Part shown: positions 9,165-20,669 of the stretch, piece by piece
Layout of the letters: every line of letters starts with the position of its first letter
Numbering within the stretch: position 1 is the first letter of the stretch
NCBI RefSeq assembly: GCF_050789285.1
Contig: NZ_JBOUVX010000001.1
Location: 310,001-374,000, forward strand
Source: CAVPWP01 sp050789285
GTDB taxonomy: Bacteria > Pseudomonadota > Alphaproteobacteria > Rhodobacterales > Rhodobacteraceae
Direction of reading: 5' to 3'
Length of the DNA: 64,000 bases
Translations under genes and position numbers: made by a program
The notes under the pieces: model-generated
What the model saw: only the letters and a program-made list of their open reading frames with translations
The model's database searches: none
Told to the model about the DNA's origin: nothing

Positions 9165-10983
9165 AGAAGGCCCTGTCGGATGTGCCGTAGCCGGCAACGG
9201 TCTGGTATTGCTCGTCAAAGATGTTGGCCACGCGCAGATAGACGGTGGCCTGGTCGCTGACCTCGTAGTTGAGCGTGGCGTTCGTCACCACATAGTCGTC
9301 AAGTTCGGCGATATCCTCGATGTCGGTGGCGTATTGCACGGTGAGGATGCCGTTCATCCGCTCGGTGATGTCGCCCTGGACCCCGATCGTCAGGTCGTTG
9401 CGGGGCACCCGAAGCAGCCGCTCGTCGTCGGGGCCGCGCGCATCGGTATAAGTGTAGTTCCCGAAGAACTCGGCCGACGCCGAAAGCGGGACGTTGCCGG
9501 TCAGTTCGACGCCCTGCGTCGTGCTGGTGCCGGGGGTCTGGGCATAGGCGAAGGTGCCGAAGTCGAACTCGATCAGGTTGTCGATCTCGGTCCTGAACAG
9601 CGTGATCTGCGCCGCGGCGCCATTGCCAAAGACCCGCTCGGCGCCCAGTTCGTAGCTTGTGCTTTCCTCGGCCAGCAGGTCGGGGTTGCCCGAGAACGCG
9701 TCGTTCAGTTCAAAAAGCGACGGCGCGCGGAAGCCCGTGGACACAAGGGCCCGAAGGACGGTCGCCTCATCGGGGCGATAGGCCAGCGCGAAGCGGCCCG
9801 AAACGAAGTCGCCGAAATCGGAATAGTCGTCGTAGCGCCCCGCCAGCGAGATGTCGACCGACGGGCTTGCCGCGATCATTGCCTCGGCGAAGACGGCGGC
9901 AAGGTCGCGTTCGCCTTCGCCGAAGTCGTCGGAGTAGCTTTCCTTCCCGGCGCTGGCCCCGAAGCTGAGCGTGGTCGCCGACCCGACCGACGTCGTGCCG
10001 ATGTATTCGGCCATCGTTCGGTCGCCGGTGAAGCTGCCGGTGAAGTCGCCGCCGAAATCGCTGTCGCGCGTGTTTTCGAAGTAGCTCAGCGAGAAGGTGC
10101 TGAAGACCGCTTCGCCGTCCACTTCGGCAAAGACGCGGGCGCCGCTGCTCTCCGACTCGGTTTGCTCGGTCAGGTAGGGTCCGTCGAGCGGCAGGCTTGT
10201 CCCGAAGTCGAGTGCGTCGAATTCGACGGTGCTGTCCTCCCAGAAGCCCGAAAGCCCGAAGGTCAGGATATCTGTGGCCTCGTAGTCGGCGTAAAGCGTC
10301 AGGCGCGTCGACTCGAAGCCGTCGTCCTCGGTGTTGCCGTCGTTCTCGTCGGCCGCCGAGAAGCCGTCGGTCGTGCTTCGCGACAGGGTGAAGGCCAGTT
10401 CGCCACGTTCGGTCATCGTCGCGATCGAGACGCTGCCGAGATAGCTTGAATAGCTGCCGGCCTCGGCCTGCACGCCGACCTCGGTGCCCGGCGCCGAGGC
10501 GCGGCGGGTGGTGATGTCGATCGCGCCCGCGACGGCGGAACTGCCGAAAAGCGCCGATTGCGAGCCCTTGACGATCTCGATGCGCGACACGTCGACGGTC
10601 GAAAGGCGACCGAAGTCGAAGAAGCTTTGCGGCAGCGACGGGTCGGTGACGTCGATGCCGTCGATCCGCACCGCGACGTAGGCCGCGGGCAGGCCGCGCA
10701 CGCGGATCGGGGCGGCGGCACCGGGTCCGCCGTTGGTGGCGAAGCTGATGCCGGCGCGGCGCGTCAGGAAGTCGGAAAGGGGCTGGGCGCCGACCTTCTC
10801 GAGTTCTTCTTCGGTCACGATGTCGACCGTCGCGCCAGTGCGGCTGATCTCGGTCGGGCTGAGGGTGGCGAAGGCGGTGATCTCGTCCAGATCGAAGGCG
10901 CCTTGCGCCAGTGCGGGAATTGCGCCGAAGGCGGCCACCGCAGGGGCCACCAATACTACGAGGGGTCGGTTCACGCCCGTCAT
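9139..10983 (-). CDS. btuB: TonB-dependent outer-membrane receptor, cobalamin type
   Basis: A 614-residue receptor read from ATG at 10983. The leader (LVVLVAPAVAAFGAIPALAQ) is followed by a plug domain (TVDIVTEEELEKVGAQPLSD; IRVRGLPAAYVAVRIDGIDV; IEIVKGSQSALFGSSAVAGA) and a 22-strand-type barrel that ends in FYVGLRANF with terminal Phe. The length matches BtuB (about 600 residues). The plug and barrel resemble BtuB more than the larger siderophore receptors, and the cobalamin riboswitch in the leader supports this. GGAAG lies 9 bases before the start. Longer frames extend to 11070 but would run through leader hairpins. Confidence 0.88.
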   Translation of the reverse strand: MTGVNRPLVVLVAPAVAAFGAIPALAQGAFDLDEITAFATLSPTEISRTGATVDIVTEEELEKVGAQPLSDFLTRRAGISFATNGGPGAAAPIRVRGLPAAYVAVRIDGIDVTDPSLPQSFFDFGRLSTVDVSRIEIVKGSQSALFGSSAVAGAIDITTRRASAPGTEVGVQAEAGSYSSYLGSVSIATMTERGELAFTLSRSTTDGFSAADENDGNTEDDGFESTRLTLYADYEATDILTFGLSGFWEDSTVEFDALDFGTSLPLDGPYLTEQTESESSGARVFAEVDGEAVFSTFSLSYFENTRDSDFGGDFTGSFTGDRTMAEYIGTTSVGSATTLSFGASAGKESYSDDFGEGERDLAAVFAEAMIAASPSVDISLAGRYDDYSDFGDFVSGRFALAYRPDEATVLRALVSTGFRAPSLFELNDAFSGNPDLLAEESTSYELGAERVFGNGAAAQITLFRTEIDNLIEFDFGTFAYAQTPGTSTTQGVELTGNVPLSASAEFFGNYTYTDARGPDDERLLRVPRNDLTIGVQGDITERMNGILTVQYATDIEDIAELDDYVVTNATLNYEVSDQATVYLRVANIFDEQYQTVAGYGTSDRAFYVGLRANF

Positions 10984-11054
10984 CCTTCCAGTCTTCCGCC
11001 GCTCGGGGCGGGGGTCATGTTGAGTTCTTGGAAGGCACGCGGCCCCCGCAAACG

Positions 11055-11087
11055 GTGAAGTCGTCACCACTACGGAGGGTCCGTAGT
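11055..11087 (-). promoter_or_regulatory. Leader hairpins between the riboswitch and btuB
   Basis: Two abutting inverted repeats lie between the aptamer and the btuB start. ACTACGGA-GGG-TCCGTAGT (11069-11087) is a perfect 8-bp stem. GGTGA-AGTCG-TCACC (11055-11069) is a 5-bp stem. They are well placed to be part of the expression platform that converts B12 binding into reduced btuB expression. There is no U-run, so control of translation is more likely than intrinsic termination. The function is inferred from position. Confidence 0.5.
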
Positions 11088-11117
11088 CCCTGGCGCGCCC
11101 CGCGCCCGGACTGGGTG

Positions 11118-11306
11118 ATCACTTCGGCAGGTCTCCTGACTCGCGGGTCGTCGCTTGGCCGGCCTTCCCGGGACATCTGGTCCCAGTGGCGTGTTCGGCC
11201 TCGCTCGCCGCTTACAGTTGCGGGGGCAGTCACGGACTTGGGGCTGGCCCCGCACCGTGTTCCCTTTTCATCGGACGCTCTCACGCCCGAACCGAAGCAC
11301 GGTGAT
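11118..11306 (-). promoter_or_regulatory. Cobalamin (AdoCbl) riboswitch upstream of btuB
   Basis: On the minus strand the conserved blocks occur in order: CCGATGAAAAGGGAAC, then GACTGCCCCCGCAACTGTAA, then GCCACTGGGACC, then GGGAAGGC, and finally the B12 box AGTCAGGAGACCTGCC at 11126-11141. The ends can close as P1 (ATCAC at 11302-11306 with GTGAT at 11118-11122), and CCGTG/CACGG forms P2. Cobalamin riboswitches repress B12 uptake or synthesis genes when the cofactor is plentiful. Here the target is the btuB operon, which begins 135 bases downstream. Confidence 0.95.
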
Positions 11307-11357
11307 AAGACGGCTGGCTCGGCGCCGTGTCAACGGGTCTTTCGCCACGGATGGGTG

Positions 11358-11391
11358 TTGACATGCACGAGTGTTTTTGTCAGGTATAGGC
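11358..11391 (+). promoter_or_regulatory. Possible promoter for the orf58-hemP pair
   Basis: A perfect TTGACA at 11358-11363 is followed by an AT-richer stretch (TTTTTGTCAGGTATAGG) about 60-90 bases before the first gene. The -10 element is poor, because GGTATA or TATAGG are the best matches and the latter is spaced too far. HemP genes are usually iron-regulated, but I could not identify a convincing Fur, Irr or RirA operator by eye. Confidence 0.3.
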
Positions 11392-11451
11392 GCAGCCACC
11401 CCGCCGGGTTCAAGGGGAAGCCTTCTTTCAAGCGATCAGAGGACTTCCGCG

Positions 11452-11628
11452 ATGAGACCGTTTACACCCCCGCGCCCAATTCTCTCCTATGCCCGGGCCG
11501 CCCCGTGCCGCGCGGCCCTTCGTGACGACGGCCTCGTCGCCGAGCTGATCCGCTCGGGCGGCCTTTTCGGGGACTTCAGCCTCGAGCGCTGGCTCGATCG
11601 TCTGGAGATGCCGGAGGACCGGCGATGA
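11452..11628 (+). CDS. Small hypothetical protein upstream of hemP (58 residues)
   Basis: This short frame starts at ATG 11452 behind GAGGA and ends by overlapping the hemP start (ATGA at 11625-11628), which argues for translation. The sequence is basic and Pro-rich at the N-terminus (MRPFTPPRPILSY), with a C-terminal helical part (GDFSLERWLDRLEMPEDRR). It has no signal peptide or membrane segment. I do not recognise the family. Coupling to hemP suggests a role in iron or haem uptake, but this is inference from position only. Confidence 0.5.
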   Translation: MRPFTPPRPILSYARAAPCRAALRDDGLVAELIRSGGLFGDFSLERWLDRLEMPEDRR

Positions 11629-11795
11629 CCGCTCCGCTGACCCGGATCGGCCCCGCGCAACGGGTCGAGGACGACACCCCGGTCCATGACGCCCGGGCGT
11701 TGACCCAAGACGGGGCCTGCGCGCGGATCGTGCTTGATGGCAAGGTCTATACGCTGCGCATCACGCGCGCCGGCAAGCTTATCCTCACGAAGTAG
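11625..11795 (+). CDS. hemP: Hemin uptake protein HemP
   Basis: A 56-residue protein whose C-terminal half is the HemP signature: RIVLDGKVYTLRITRAGKLI followed by LTK. HemP/HmuP proteins are about 50-60 residues and are found next to haem and siderophore uptake genes. In several alpha- and betaproteobacteria they are needed for iron-responsive expression of the haem receptor. Here the neighbour across the divergent region is the btuB-type receptor operon. The start overlaps the upstream small gene by ATGA. The end overlaps the convergent glpR stop by about 11 bases. Confidence 0.85.
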   Translation: MTAPLTRIGPAQRVEDDTPVHDARALTQDGACARIVLDGKVYTLRITRAGKLILTK

Positions 11796-12582
11796 GGCGC
11801 GGACGTGGCCGCGAGGCGGGCCGGGGCGCGGTCACGATGATCTCGGTGCCCCAGTCCGCGGCCCGGCGCCGCAGGCGTTCGGGCGGCCGCGCGTCGGTCA
11901 CCCACAGGTCGAAGGCCTTCAGCGTGCCGATGCGGACGGGGGCAGACCGGGACAGCTTCGATGCATCCGCCACCAAAATCCGCCGACGCGCGGTTTCCAT
12001 CACCGCCTGGGCCACGCGCACTTCGCGGAAGTCGAAGTCGAGCACGTCGCCGTCCTCGTCCATCGCCGAGCAGCCGATCACGGCGGTGTCGACCTTGAAC
12101 TGCCGCACGAAATCGACCGTCACTTCGCCCACAAGCCCGCCATCGGCGCGGCGCAGAAGTCCGCCCGCCAGCACGATCTCGGCCTCGGGGTTGGCGACAA
12201 GAAGGTTGGCCACGTTGATGTTGTTGGTCACCACCAGAAGGCCGTTGTGGCGCAGAAGGGCGCGCGCCACCGCCTCGGCCGTGGTGCCGATGTCAAGAAA
12301 GACCGAGGCGCCGTCGGTGATCTGCGCGGCCGCGGTCCGGCCGATCGCGTCCTTGGCGTCGAGGTTCAGGCCGCGCCGATCCTCGTAGCCGATGTTGCGC
12401 GTGCCCGAGGGAAGGACTGCGCCGCCGTGGACGCGGGCCAGAAGTCCGGCCTCGCAGAGGTGGGTGAGGTCGCGACGCACGGTCTGGACGGTGACGCCGA
12501 ACTGCCGGGCCAACGGCTCGACCAGAACGCGCCCGTCGCTGCGGGCGCGGGCCATGATCTGCTGGCGGCGGTAGCTGTCCAT
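11785..12582 (-). CDS. glpR: DeoR-family glycerol-3-phosphate regulon repressor
   Basis: A 265-residue regulator of typical DeoR length. The N-terminal helix-turn-helix spans about residues 5-57 (RQQIMARARSDGRVLVEPLA, then FGVTVQTVRRDLTHL and RVHGGAV). The C-terminal sugar-phosphate-sensing domain contains the conserved DIGTT (about residue 96-100), TNNINVA and GCSAMDEDG. GlpR proteins repress glycerol catabolic genes and are released by glycerol-3-phosphate. The gene is divergent from glpD-glpK, with a candidate operator in between, so autoregulation and control of glpDK are likely. Confidence 0.88.
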   Translation of the reverse strand: MDSYRRQQIMARARSDGRVLVEPLARQFGVTVQTVRRDLTHLCEAGLLARVHGGAVLPSGTRNIGYEDRRGLNLDAKDAIGRTAAAQITDGASVFLDIGTTAEAVARALLRHNGLLVVTNNINVANLLVANPEAEIVLAGGLLRRADGGLVGEVTVDFVRQFKVDTAVIGCSAMDEDGDVLDFDFREVRVAQAVMETARRRILVADASKLSRSAPVRIGTLKAFDLWVTDARPPERLRRRAADWGTEIIVTAPRPASRPRPRPTS

Positions 12583-12596
12583 ATCGGGAAGGCCGG

Positions 12597-12626
12597 TCGT
12601 TTTCCTGAAGAAACGAACATAACGAA
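12597..12626. promoter_or_regulatory. Candidate GlpR operator
   Basis: An inverted repeat TCGTTT-N8-AAACGA (12597-12616) overlaps a pair of direct repeats AACGAA spaced 9 bases apart (12612-12617 and 12621-12626). It lies 14 bases before the glpR start and about 160 bases before glpD. DeoR-family repressors are known to bind repeated short TCG-containing elements, so this is the most likely GlpR site. The assignment is by position and symmetry only. Confidence 0.5.
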
Positions 12627-12784
12627 TGGAATTCCGGCTGGAAAGGGTAGGAATTGGTCACGATTCCCGAAAAACTGCCGGATCAGGAACCAAAAACGCG
12701 CAAACCGAAAGAAAGACGCGCATCCCGATTGACCGGGATGGCGCATTGCGTCACCGCAGACGAAAGGGCAAGGCGAGTGCGGCC

Positions 12785-14359
12785 ATGGACAGAACGACAA
12801 GCGACATCTTCGTGATCGGCGGCGGGATCAACGGTTGCGGCATCGCGCGCGACGCGGCCGGGCGCGGGCTGAGCGTGACGCTGGTGGAAATGGGGGACCT
12901 CGCCGAGGCGACGTCGTCCAGGTCCACGAAGCTGTTTCATGGCGGGCTGCGATACCTCGAATATTTCGAGTTCCACCTGGTCCGCGAAGCCCTGTCCGAG
13001 CGCGAGACGCTGCTTCGCGCGATGCCCCATATCAGCTGGCCCATGCGCTTCGTGCTGCCCTATCACAAGGACATGCGTTTCGAGGCCGAGACGCCCGCCT
13101 CGAAGCTTCTGAGCCGCGTCATGCCGTGGATGAAGGGCCGGCGACCGGCCTGGATGATCCGGTTCGGGCTGTTCCTTTACGACCATCTCGGCGGGCGCGA
13201 GATCCTGCCCGGCACCGCCACGGTCGATCTGAGCGCCGATCCGGCGGGACGGGCGCTGAAGCCGAAATTCGCCCGCGCCTACGAGTACTCCGACTGCTGG
13301 ATCGAGGATTCCCGGCTTGTCGCGCTCAACGCCCGTGACGCCGCCGAACGCGGCGCGACGGTGCTGGTGCGCGCGAAAGTGGTGTCGGCCGTGCGGGGGG
13401 ATGACCACTGGGTCGTCACGGTCGAGGATGTCGATACCGGCGCGCGGTCCGAACACCGCGCACGGGTTCTGGTAAACGCCGGCGGGCCCTGGGTGCAGGA
13501 CGTGATCCAGACCAAGCTGCGGCTGAACTCGACCGAGGGCGTGCGGCTGGTGCGCGGCAGCCATATCGTGACGAAGCGGCTTTACGACCACGACAAGTGT
13601 TATTTCTTCCAGGGCAAGGACGGGCGGATCATCTTCGCCATCCCCTATGAAACCGACTTCACCCTGATCGGAACCACCGATCAGGATCATCAGGGCGACC
13701 CGAAGGATGCCGTCTGCACCGACGCCGAAGCCGACTATCTGTGCCGCTTCGCGTCGGACTATTTCGCCACGCCGGTGACCCGTGACGATGTGGTGTGGAC
13801 CTATTCGGGCGTGCGTCCGCTTTACGACGACAACGCGAAGTCGGCCACCGCCGCGACGCGGGAATATGTCCTGTCGCTCGACGCGGCCGGCGCGCCGGTG
13901 CTTCATGTCTTCGGCGGCAAGATCACCACCTACCGCAAACTGGCCGAGGCGGCGCTGACGAAGATCGGGCCTTATCTTGTGCCGAAATCGGGCGCCTGGA
14001 CGGCGGGGGTGGCCCTTCCGGGCGGGGATTTCCCGGTCGACGGGGTCGAGGCGCTGGTGACGCGGTTGCGGGCGGCGCATCCGTTCCTGACCGACCGCTG
14101 GGCGCGGCGGCTGGTGCGCGCCTACGGCACCGACGCCGAGCGGATGCTGCAGGGCGCGGCGGCGCCCGAGGAACTGGGCCGCGACTTCGGCGCCACCCTG
14201 ACCGAGGTCGAGGTGCGCTGGCTCATCGAGCACGAGTTCGCGCGGCGGGCCGAGGATGTGGTCTGGCGCCGCTCGAAGCTGGGCTTGCGGCTCACGCCCG
14301 AACAGGTGGCCGCGCTTGACGACTGGATGCGCGCCCAGCACAGAAAGGACGCGGCCTGA
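12785..14359 (+). CDS. glpD: Glycerol-3-phosphate dehydrogenase (aerobic, FAD)
   Basis: A 524-residue flavoprotein of the usual GlpD length. It oxidises sn-glycerol-3-phosphate to dihydroxyacetone phosphate and passes electrons to the quinone pool at the inner membrane. The FAD-binding motif is at the N-terminus (VIGGGINGCGIARDAAGRG, about residues 10-28). SSRSTKLFHGGLRYLE follows, which is diagnostic for GlpD, and the active-site/FAD region YSGVRPLYDD lies near residue 340. The C-terminal alpha-helical cap is present. The start at 12785 was chosen because the flavin motif begins directly after it. Upstream codons to 12626 lie in the regulatory region. glpK follows 34 bases later, so the pair is probably one transcript. 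Confidence 0.92.
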   Translation: MDRTTSDIFVIGGGINGCGIARDAAGRGLSVTLVEMGDLAEATSSRSTKLFHGGLRYLEYFEFHLVREALSERETLLRAMPHISWPMRFVLPYHKDMRFEAETPASKLLSRVMPWMKGRRPAWMIRFGLFLYDHLGGREILPGTATVDLSADPAGRALKPKFARAYEYSDCWIEDSRLVALNARDAAERGATVLVRAKVVSAVRGDDHWVVTVEDVDTGARSEHRARVLVNAGGPWVQDVIQTKLRLNSTEGVRLVRGSHIVTKRLYDHDKCYFFQGKDGRIIFAIPYETDFTLIGTTDQDHQGDPKDAVCTDAEADYLCRFASDYFATPVTRDDVVWTYSGVRPLYDDNAKSATAATREYVLSLDAAGAPVLHVFGGKITTYRKLAEAALTKIGPYLVPKSGAWTAGVALPGGDFPVDGVEALVTRLRAAHPFLTDRWARRLVRAYGTDAERMLQGAAAPEELGRDFGATLTEVEVRWLIEHEFARRAEDVVWRRSKLGLRLTPEQVAALDDWMRAQHRKDAA

Positions 14360-14393
14360 GCCGCCCGAGACGAAGCAGAAGGGGGAGGGGACG

Positions 14394-15917
<1,524 letters not shown>

Positions 15918-15958
15918 GCGATAGGGGCTTTTCGCGGGCGGGAATTGGGATAGGGTCG

Positions 15959-15978
15959 GGCCGTTGGCGCTAACGGCC
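15959..15978. other. Inverted repeat between glpK and glgP
   Basis: GGCCGTT-GGCGCT-AACGGCC is a perfect 7-bp stem with a six-base loop. It lies 41 bases after the glpK stop and 22 bases before the glgP start. No T-run follows, so it is not a standard intrinsic terminator. It could be a processing site, a weak terminator or an operator. Confidence 0.35.
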
Positions 15979-16000
15979 ACAAGACCGAGCGGGGACGAGG

Positions 16001-18400
<2,400 letters not shown>

Positions 18401-18463
18401 CCCGCTAGCCCTGTCGCGAAATGCGGTGCAAGGTGGGGAAGGACAGGATCGATCGGGACCGAC

Positions 18464-20641
18464 ATGCCGCCACTTGACCCCGCGCTTGCACACCGCATCG
18501 CCCAGGGAACGCTTGACGATCCCTTCGCCGTCCTTGGTCCGCATGACGATGGGGGCGCGGTGCGCGTGACTGCCTTCGACCCCGGGGCCGAGGCGATGTT
18601 CGCGGTGCAGGACGGCCTCGCCCATCCGCTGGCGCCGGCCGGCGCACCGGGGGTGTTTTCGGGGCCGGTCCCGGCCCGCGCGCCCTATGAGCTGCGCGGG
18701 ACGGCGGCGGGGCGGCAATGGGTCTATGACGACGCCTATCGTTTCGGCCCCGTGCTGGGCGAGATGGACGAATACCTCATCGGCGAAGGCACGCACGAGC
18801 GGCTCTGGCACGCGCTGGGCGCCCATGTGATCGACCACGAGGGCGCGCGCGGCGCCCATTTCGCGGTCTGGGCGCCGAACGCGCTGCGCGTGGCCGTGGT
18901 GGGCGACTTCAACGCCTGGGACGGCCGGCGGCACTTGATGCGCAAGCGCGGCGCCACCGGCGTGTGGGAGATCTTCGTGCCGGGCGTGACCGATGGCGCG
19001 CACTACAAGTACCAGATCGCCGGGCCGGACGGGGCGATCCAGCCCCTGAAGGCCGATCCGGTAGGCTTCCGGTCCGAACACGCGCCAAGCAATGCCTCGG
19101 TCGTGGCCGACATCACCGGCTACGGCTGGCACGACGGCAAGTGGATGACCGCCCGCGCCGGGCGCAACGCCCGCACCGCGCCGATCTCGATCTACGAGGT
19201 GCATCTGGGGTCGTGGCGCCGGCGTGCGGACGAGGGGAACCGGCCCCTGTCCTACAAGGAGGCGGCAGTCGAACTGGTCGACTATGCCCGCGACATGGGC
19301 TTCACCCATCTCGAGTTCCTGCCGCTGTCGGAGTATCCCTTCGACGGCTCCTGGGGCTATCAGCCGGTGGGGCTTTATGCGCCCACGATCCGGCACGGTC
19401 CCCCGCACGAGTTCCGCGATCTGGTCGACGCCGCGCACCAGGCGGGGCTGGGGGTCATCCTCGACTGGGTGCCGGGACATTTCCCGGCAGACCCGCACGG
19501 GCTGGGCCGCTTCGACGGAACGGCGCTTTACGAACATGCCGACCCGAAGGAAGGGTTCCACCAGGACTGGAACACCTTGATCTACAACTACGGTCGGCGC
19601 GAGGTGGCGAACTATCTGATTTCCAACGCGCTCTATTGGCTTGAGGAATATCACGTCGACGGGCTGCGGGTCGATGCGGTGGCGTCGATGCTCTACCGTG
19701 ACTATTCCCGACGCGAGGGCGAATGGGTGCCCAACGTCCACGGCGGGCGCGAGAATTACGAAGCCATCGCCATGCTCCAGCGGATGAACACGCAGGTCTA
19801 CGGCAAGGTGCCGGGCATCTTGACGGCGGCCGAGGAATCGACCTCGTTTCCTGGGGTGTCGCAGCCGGTGGACGCGGGCGGGCTCGGGTTCGGTTACAAG
19901 TGGAACATGGGCTGGATGAACGACACGCTGGCCTACATGCACCGCGATCCGGTCTATCGCCGCTTCCACCACCAGCAGATGACCTTCGGGCTGGTCTATG
20001 CCTTCTCGGAGAATTTCATCCTTCCGATCAGCCACGACGAGGTGGTGCATGGCAAGGGCTCGATGCTGGGCAAGATGCCAGGCGGCGAGTGGGAGAAATT
20101 CGCAAACCTGCGCGCCTATTACGGGTTCATGTGGGGGCATCCGGGCAAGAAGCTTCTGTTCATGGGGCAGGAATTCGCCCAGGGCCCCGAATGGAACCAC
20201 AACGCCCAGATCGACTGGGACGCGGCGGGGCGCGAAATGCACAGGGGCGTGCAGCGCCTCGTGCGGGACCTCAACACGCTTTACCGGGCCGAACCGGCGC
20301 TGCACGTCAACGACTGCGCCCCCGAGGGGTTCCAGTGGATCGATGCAAATGACGCGGATCGGTCGCTGTATTCGTGGATCCGGCGGGGCGGCCCGGACGA
20401 CCCGCCGATCGTGGTGATCTGCAACTTCACTCCGGTCGAACGGCCCGACACGGTGATCGGCCTGCCCCTGGGCGGCACCTGGGAGGAGGTGCTGAACACC
20501 GACGCCGCGATCTATGGCGGCGCCAATCGCGGCAACATGGGCCGGATCGAGGCGTCCGGAGACGGGGTCATGGGCCAGCCCGCTTCGGCCCGCGTGATGG
20601 TCCCGCCGCTTGCGACCGTCATTCTGAAATACAAGGGCTGA
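18464..20641 (+). CDS. glgB: 1,4-alpha-glucan branching enzyme
   Basis: A 725-residue GH13 enzyme of the usual GlgB length that introduces alpha-1,6 branches into glycogen. Order of domains: N1 module, a CBM48 with HFAVWAPNALRVAVVGDFN (about 128), the (beta/alpha)8 barrel and a C-terminal beta domain. Catalytic positions are visible: nucleophile Asp in DGLRVDAVASML (about 405), acid/base Glu in LTAAEESTSFPG (about 460), and the transition-state Asp in PISHDEVVHGKGS (about 525). The next gene, glgC, starts 28 bases downstream. Confidence 0.94.
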   Translation: MPPLDPALAHRIAQGTLDDPFAVLGPHDDGGAVRVTAFDPGAEAMFAVQDGLAHPLAPAGAPGVFSGPVPARAPYELRGTAAGRQWVYDDAYRFGPVLGEMDEYLIGEGTHERLWHALGAHVIDHEGARGAHFAVWAPNALRVAVVGDFNAWDGRRHLMRKRGATGVWEIFVPGVTDGAHYKYQIAGPDGAIQPLKADPVGFRSEHAPSNASVVADITGYGWHDGKWMTARAGRNARTAPISIYEVHLGSWRRRADEGNRPLSYKEAAVELVDYARDMGFTHLEFLPLSEYPFDGSWGYQPVGLYAPTIRHGPPHEFRDLVDAAHQAGLGVILDWVPGHFPADPHGLGRFDGTALYEHADPKEGFHQDWNTLIYNYGRREVANYLISNALYWLEEYHVDGLRVDAVASMLYRDYSRREGEWVPNVHGGRENYEAIAMLQRMNTQVYGKVPGILTAAEESTSFPGVSQPVDAGGLGFGYKWNMGWMNDTLAYMHRDPVYRRFHHQQMTFGLVYAFSENFILPISHDEVVHGKGSMLGKMPGGEWEKFANLRAYYGFMWGHPGKKLLFMGQEFAQGPEWNHNAQIDWDAAGREMHRGVQRLVRDLNTLYRAEPALHVNDCAPEGFQWIDANDADRSLYSWIRRGGPDDPPIVVICNFTPVERPDTVIGLPLGGTWEEVLNTDAAIYGGANRGNMGRIEASGDGVMGQPASARVMVPPLATVILKYKG

Positions 20642-20669
20642 CCGTCAGGGTCGGCGTCAGGGAGGGAAC

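Noticed and set aside
6560..10983. Haem uptake (hmuTUV) as the identity of the receptor/ABC operon
   Set aside because: HemP nearby made this tempting, but the operon's own leader is a well-formed cobalamin riboswitch, so B12 uptake is preferred.
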